Below, piece after piece: positions 6,798 to 9,597 of a DNA stretch of 9,597 nt (its first letter is position 1; each line of letters begins with the position of its first letter). The DNA lies in assembly GCA_022865445.1 (NCBI GenBank), contig JALHSX010000141.1, positions 1 to 9,597 on the forward strand, in the 5' to 3' direction. The DNA is from Thermoplasmata archaeon (GTDB taxonomy: Archaea; Thermoplasmatota; Thermoplasmata; UBA10834). The translations under genes and the position numbers were made by a program. The notes below the pieces were generated by a model. The model was not told the DNA's origin and did not search any database. It saw nothing but the letters and a program-made list of their open reading frames with translations.

Positions 6798-7181
6798 TCA
6801 TTCGCCTAGCAACTTCTTGTACTCGTCCGCGTTCATGAGAGCTGAGAGCTCAGAGGGATCACTCATCTCAACAACGGCAACCCAACCCTGGCCATAGGGA
6901 TCCTTGTTGAGTAGCTCCGGAGAATCGACGAGCTTGCCGTTCGCGTCCTTCACAACCCCGGAGACAGGGGAGAAGATCTCAGAGACCGTCTTGACTGATT
7001 CCACGTTCCCCAGAACTTCGCCTGTCTTGACATCCTTGCCCGATGCTGGGAGTTCAACAAACACGATCTCGGTGAGCTCGGTCTGCGCGTGGTCGGTGAT
7101 GCCGATGCGCGCGAGATTCTTCTCAACCTTGACCCACTCATGGTCCTTGGTATACTTGAGGTCTGGCAGAACGACGGACAT
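6798..7181 (-). CDS. gcvH: Glycine cleavage system H protein (lipoyl carrier)
   Basis: A 127-residue H protein, full length for the family. It carries the lipoyl-linked methylamine intermediate between the P, T and L proteins of glycine cleavage. The lipoylation site is Lys64 in GNVESVKTVSEIFSPVSG (58-75). The start (LKYTKDHEWVKVE, 8-20), the GITDHAQTEL segment (27-36), the LVDSPELLNKDPYGQGW stretch and the C-terminal ALMNADEYKKLLGE are classic. No P, T, L or lipoate ligase gene is in the window, so the partners lie elsewhere, or the protein serves as a lipoate carrier in another role. The ATG at 7181 has a G-rich stretch (GGGGGG, 7188-7193) 6 nt upstream. It is first in a minus-strand run with flavin reductase and nitroreductase genes. 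A TATA-like element lies about 40 nt upstream. Confidence 0.95.
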   Translation of the reverse strand: MSVVLPDLKYTKDHEWVKVEKNLARIGITDHAQTELTEIVFVELPASGKDVKTGEVLGNVESVKTVSEIFSPVSGVVKDANGKLVDSPELLNKDPYGQGWVAVVEMSDPSELSALMNADEYKKLLGE

Positions 7182-7217
7182 ATCTGGCCCCCCACGTTGA
7201 CGCGTGATGCCGTTATT

Positions 7218-7229
7218 CGAATTTATAAC
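7218..7229. promoter_or_regulatory. BRE/TATA-like element in the divergent region
   Basis: The plus strand reads CGAATTTATAAC, sharing an exact 11-base match with the molybdopterin gene promoter at 4816-4806 on the minus strand. Read to the right it would give a start near 7250 and a leader of about 155 nt for the M42 gene. Read to the left (GTTATAAATTCG) it would start near 7200, about 19 nt before gcvH. The core is near-palindromic, so direction is unresolved; distance favours gcvH, the CGAA orientation favours the peptidase. Confidence 0.5.
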
Positions 7230-7394
7230 TTCTCCCTTCAGGTCGGAGGACGGGGAATCAATGGAAACGACGACTGAACGATGATTTGGGTACCTTGATC
7301 ACTGCCTCAGCGATAACCCGCCCTCGCACTGGATTCAGCGTGATAGCGGTTCACGACAGCAAGGATTATCTACAGTCAACCTGATGCTCGCGAC

Positions 7395-7400
7395 AAGGTG
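7395..7400 (+). promoter_or_regulatory. Ribosome binding site deciding the M42 peptidase start
   Basis: AAGGTGAG (from 7395) lies 6 nt before the GTG at 7407. The GTG at 7398 is inside this match and has no binding site of its own, so 7407 is the better start. Confidence 0.55.
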
Positions 7401-7406
7401 AGTGTA

Positions 7407-8525
7407 GTGACAGACCAGCAATCGTTGAAATTCCTGGAAGAGCTGACCAACTGCTTCGGCCCATCAGGATTCGAGAGGGAACCTGCGAGGATCGTAAAAC
7501 GCTACGTCTCGGCCTTCTCCGACAAAGTGTATTGCGACAAGCTCGGATCACTGATGTTCGAGAAGAAGGGGACCGCTGACAATCCGGTCGTCTTGATACC
7601 TGGCCACATCGACGAGGTCGGATTCATCATCTCTTCGATAAACAAGCTGGGATTCCTGACTTTCAACCCACTCGGCGGATGGTTCGACCAGGTCCTCCTT
7701 GGCCAGAGAGTGCTTGTGAAGACCGATAAAGGGATCGTTCCAGGCGTGATCGCCGCCAAGCCCCCGCATCTTCTGCCAGCAGAGGAAAGGAGCAAGGTGG
7801 TCCTCAAGGAGAAGATGTTCGTTGACATCGGCGCTTCGAACGAGGAGGAAGCGAAGGCAATGGGCATCAGAGTCGGCAATCCCGTGATTCCAGACTCCCA
7901 CTTCTCGATGATGCAGAAGAAAGTGTTCAAGAACGGCAAGAGGAATGGCTCTGACACCATCGCGATAGGGAAGGCATTCGACGACAGAATAGGGACGTGG
8001 ATTGCCGCGGAAGCGGTGAGAACGCTCGTGCAGAAGAAGATCAGTCATCCGAATACCGTGATAGGGGCAGCGACCACACAGGAGGAAGTGGGTTTGAGAG
8101 GGGCTCGGACCGCTGCCTACGTAACGAAACCAGATGTCTGCCTGACGCTTGAGGTGGACATCGCGGGAGATGTCCCTGGAATAGAGGCGAACGAGGCCGC
8201 ATCGAAGATGGGATACGGCCCCACGCTGACAACTTGGGATACATCGATGATCCCCAATCAAGGTCTCGTCGAGCTGGTCCTCAAGACGGCCAATCAGAAG
8301 AAGATCCCGATCCAGCTGTCACAGGTGAAGGGTGGAACCGACGCGGGGGTCATTCACATGGCATATGCCGGATGCCCGAGTGTCGTGTTGGGCGTTCCGA
8401 CCCGACACATACACGCGCACGTGGGTCTCCTCAGCATGCAAGATGCGGAGAACTGCATCAGGCTCGTCATTGAACTCGTCAAGAAGCTCGACAAGAAGAC
8501 TGTTGCAGGCTTGACCGAGATATGA
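7407..8525 (+). CDS. M42 family metallo-aminopeptidase (tetrahedral aminopeptidase/glutamyl aminopeptidase type)
   Basis: A 372-residue (375 from GTG 7398) cytoplasmic peptidase of family M42, whose members form dodecameric shells that trim peptides from proteolysis. Counting from GTG 7407, the co-catalytic metal ligands are visible: His67 in GHIDEVGF, Asp192 in AFDDRIG, catalytic Glu226 and ligand Glu227 in TTQEEVGLRGA, Asp251 in LEVDIAGDVPG and His336 in PTRHIHAHVG. The N-terminal LTNCFGPSGFE and the GGTDAGVIHMA segment are also standard. Length matches the family. The substrate preference (acidic, neutral or basic termini) cannot be read from the sequence. Related M42 proteins are sometimes annotated as endoglucanases; that is a historical misannotation. 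It begins a plus-strand unit and overlaps the next gene by ATGA. Confidence 0.93.
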   Translation: MTDQQSLKFLEELTNCFGPSGFEREPARIVKRYVSAFSDKVYCDKLGSLMFEKKGTADNPVVLIPGHIDEVGFIISSINKLGFLTFNPLGGWFDQVLLGQRVLVKTDKGIVPGVIAAKPPHLLPAEERSKVVLKEKMFVDIGASNEEEAKAMGIRVGNPVIPDSHFSMMQKKVFKNGKRNGSDTIAIGKAFDDRIGTWIAAEAVRTLVQKKISHPNTVIGAATTQEEVGLRGARTAAYVTKPDVCLTLEVDIAGDVPGIEANEAASKMGYGPTLTTWDTSMIPNQGLVELVLKTANQKKIPIQLSQVKGGTDAGVIHMAYAGCPSVVLGVPTRHIHAHVGLLSMQDAENCIRLVIELVKKLDKKTVAGLTEI

Positions 8526-9127
8526 TCCAGAGGATCAGGATGACAACCACTCTCGATCCAGGGCTCCTGAGGGATCTAACAGAGGCAAAGGCTGCGCTGG
8601 CGAGACATGGCATAGTCATAATCAGGACGATTGAGACAGAGCTGGAACCCGCGATCATGGCGGAGGCGAAGGACTCCGTCGCATCTTCCCCGAGGAAGCT
8701 GGTCAAGCTGAAGGAGGATGAGCTGGACAGGTTCATGGAGGACCTCAGAAAGGCCTCGATGAAATCCGCGAAAGAGTTGGCCAGCCTCTACACGAGACTG
8801 CTTGCGAAACTCGGGACGGAGTACCTAGGAGAGCTCGTCAAGGAGCTTGAGGGGATAGATCAGCTCTTCAAATGGAGCAGGATCGAAAAGGCGGTGGAGC
8901 CGGTGAATGAGATCCTGGTTGAGAATGGATTCAGGAAGGTCCAACTCGGGAATCCAGAGGATCTTAGCGACGCGTTCAAGGTCGAGCTCGAAGAGAAATG
9001 GAATTCCGCCTTCGTCCGCTTCAGACTGATTGCGGAACAGGCGGTGGAAGAGATGAAGCGGCAGGATGCCAGTGAGAGATCCGCCCCAGAATCCGAAAAA
9101 CGGAAGAGACCGAGCAGGAAGAGGTAG
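8522..9127 (+). CDS. Hypothetical helical, charged protein (possible coiled coil)
   Basis: I do not recognise this 201-residue protein. It has no cysteine, no signal peptide and no membrane segment. The sequence reads as nearly all helix, with long charged stretches: VKLKEDELDRFMEDLRKASM (61-80), then AKLGTEYLGELVKELEGIDQ (95-114) and a helix around 150-180. The tail (about 182-201) is disordered and basic, ending KRKRPSRKR, which suggests contact with nucleic acid or another acidic partner. Its start overlaps the M42 stop (ATGA), and the dUTPase gene begins 5 nt after its stop, so it is in one operon with both. ATG 8540 (MTTTLDPG), with AGAGG about 6 nt upstream, is an alternative start. Gene status is well supported by context and codon pattern; function is not known. 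Confidence 0.7.
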   Translation: MIQRIRMTTTLDPGLLRDLTEAKAALARHGIVIIRTIETELEPAIMAEAKDSVASSPRKLVKLKEDELDRFMEDLRKASMKSAKELASLYTRLLAKLGTEYLGELVKELEGIDQLFKWSRIEKAVEPVNEILVENGFRKVQLGNPEDLSDAFKVELEEKWNSAFVRFRLIAEQAVEEMKRQDASERSAPESEKRKRPSRKR

Positions 9128-9132
9128 CCAGG

Positions 9133-9597
9133 ATGGCGGTTCTTTCGGACACTGACATTCTTGAGATGCTAGCCAATGGCACGCTCAAGATCGAGGGCTT
9201 CAACGAGAACAACCTGACACCGAACGGGTACGATGTCACAATCGAGGAGTTGTGGATCCCTTCCATCGATCGAAGGTCGAGGGAGGGAACCGTCGCAGTA
9301 CCCGGCAACTCGTGGTTCGTGGTCGGGACCAAAGAGTACCTCGTGCTACCCACTGTTCTCGTCGGAGAGATATGGATCAGAACCTCCTGGGTTAGGAAAG
9401 GCATATTGTCCTCTTTTGGAAGAATCGATGCAGGGTTCAATGGGAATCTGACCTTTTCAGCATATAACGCATCAAAAGAACCTGTCGATGTGCCCATTGG
9501 GGATAGATTCGCGCAGGTAGTGTTCGAAGAGTTGCGTTCACCCCCCAAGAAAAGCTACGAGCAGCGATCAGGCAACTATCAGGGTCAACGAGGGATC
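9133..9597 (+). CDS. dut: dUTP diphosphatase, archaeal type of the dCTP deaminase fold (3' end cut by window)
   Basis: The first 155 codons of a gene open at the window end. The product belongs to the dCTP deaminase/dUTPase superfamily: LSDTDILEMLANGTLKI (4-20), LTPNGYDVTIEELW (28-41), WIRTSWVRKGI (81-91), IDAGFNGNLTFSAYN (98-112), FAQVVFE (126-132) and the C-terminal YEQRSGNYQGQRG. In bacterial dCTP deaminase the segment IDxGFxGxxxLExYN carries the catalytic Glu (Glu138 in E. coli); here that position is Ser109, while the Asp shared with dUTPases (Asp99) is kept. This points to dUTP hydrolysis to dUMP rather than deamination, as in archaeal dUTPases; that is an inference. It keeps uracil out of DNA and feeds dTMP synthesis. 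The start ATG has GAGGT at 9121-9125, 7 nt upstream. Confidence 0.82.
   Translation, partial: MAVLSDTDILEMLANGTLKIEGFNENNLTPNGYDVTIEELWIPSIDRRSREGTVAVPGNSWFVVGTKEYLVLPTVLVGEIWIRTSWVRKGILSSFGRIDAGFNGNLTFSAYNASKEPVDVPIGDRFAQVVFEELRSPPKKSYEQRSGNYQGQRGI

Larger units (their letters stand above)
7182..7406. other. Divergent intergenic region between gcvH and the M42 peptidase gene
   Basis: About 225 bp hold the promoters of the two divergent units. The clear element is the TATA-like block at 7218-7229. A weaker GGATTATCT at about 7363-7370 lies some 25-30 nt before a possible leaderless-like start region of the peptidase gene. Short frames here (METTTER at 7261-7284, and an open frame at 7229-7383 without ATG) are not convincing genes. 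I see no riboswitch or stable RNA structure. Confidence 0.5.

Noticed and set aside
7339..7355. Inverted repeat CGTGA-N7-TCACG as a possible operator
   Set aside because: A 5-bp stem is expected by chance at this density and there is no second copy in the window.
7229..7383. Open plus-strand frame in the divergent region, and a mini-frame METTTER at 7261-7284
   Set aside because: The longer frame has no ATG and only an internal TTG without a binding site; the mini-frame is too short to support and has no conserved context visible here.
7548..8261. Minus-strand open frame of 237 codons inside the M42 gene
   Set aside because: The plus strand has all M42 metal ligands in order; the antisense product has shadow-type composition rich in His, Arg and Ser and no recognisable motif.
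1..9597. Search for tRNA, CRISPR repeats, transposase genes, attachment sites and phage or defence genes
   Set aside because: No cloverleaf, regularly spaced repeat, terminal inverted repeat or related protein motif was seen; the gene content is metabolic.

Overview
The window looks like part of a chromosome of an anaerobic archaeon, probably a euryarchaeote and perhaps of the Thermoplasmatota (the lineage is an inference). The evidence is archaeal TATA/BRE-like elements (CGAATTTATAA twice), an anaerobe-type homocysteine synthesis cluster (COG1900, NIL-ferredoxin, COG2122), an archaeal-type dUTPase and an M42 aminopeptidase. Genes are tightly packed, with ATGA/TTGA overlaps, strong GGAGG/AGGTGA ribosome binding sites and frequent TTG starts. 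I see no tRNA, rRNA, CRISPR array, insertion sequence or phage gene.

Left block, + strand (2-2798): the 3' end of a COG1900/DUF39 homocysteine biosynthesis protein, a NIL-domain 2[4Fe-4S] ferredoxin, a UPF0280/COG2122 ApbE-like protein and an aspartate kinase. They abut or overlap, so they form one transcription unit. Together they read as a path from aspartate through aspartyl phosphate and aspartate semialdehyde to sulfide-derived homocysteine, and so to methionine. Aspartate semialdehyde dehydrogenase is not in view.

Middle block, - strand (2795-7181): a solo molybdopterin (Mo/W) oxidoreductase with its own TATA promoter, its stop codon overlapping that of the aspartate kinase. Upstream of it, in transcription order, lie gcvH, a flavin reductase-like FMN protein, a small nitroreductase and a membrane protein with two zinc ribbons and an unrecognised C-terminal domain. 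The flavin reductase and nitroreductase genes are translationally coupled.

Right block, + strand (about 7407-9597): an M42 metallo-aminopeptidase, an unrecognised helical, highly charged protein overlapping it by ATGA, and a dUTPase of the dCTP deaminase fold cut by the window end. A divergent intergenic region at 7182-7406 separates the middle and right blocks.

I found no clearly new defence or mobile system. The most notable points are the aspartate kinase built into the sulfide-to-homocysteine operon, the orphan Mo/W enzyme, the zinc-ribbon membrane protein, and the dCTP deaminase-fold enzyme that lacks the deaminase glutamate.
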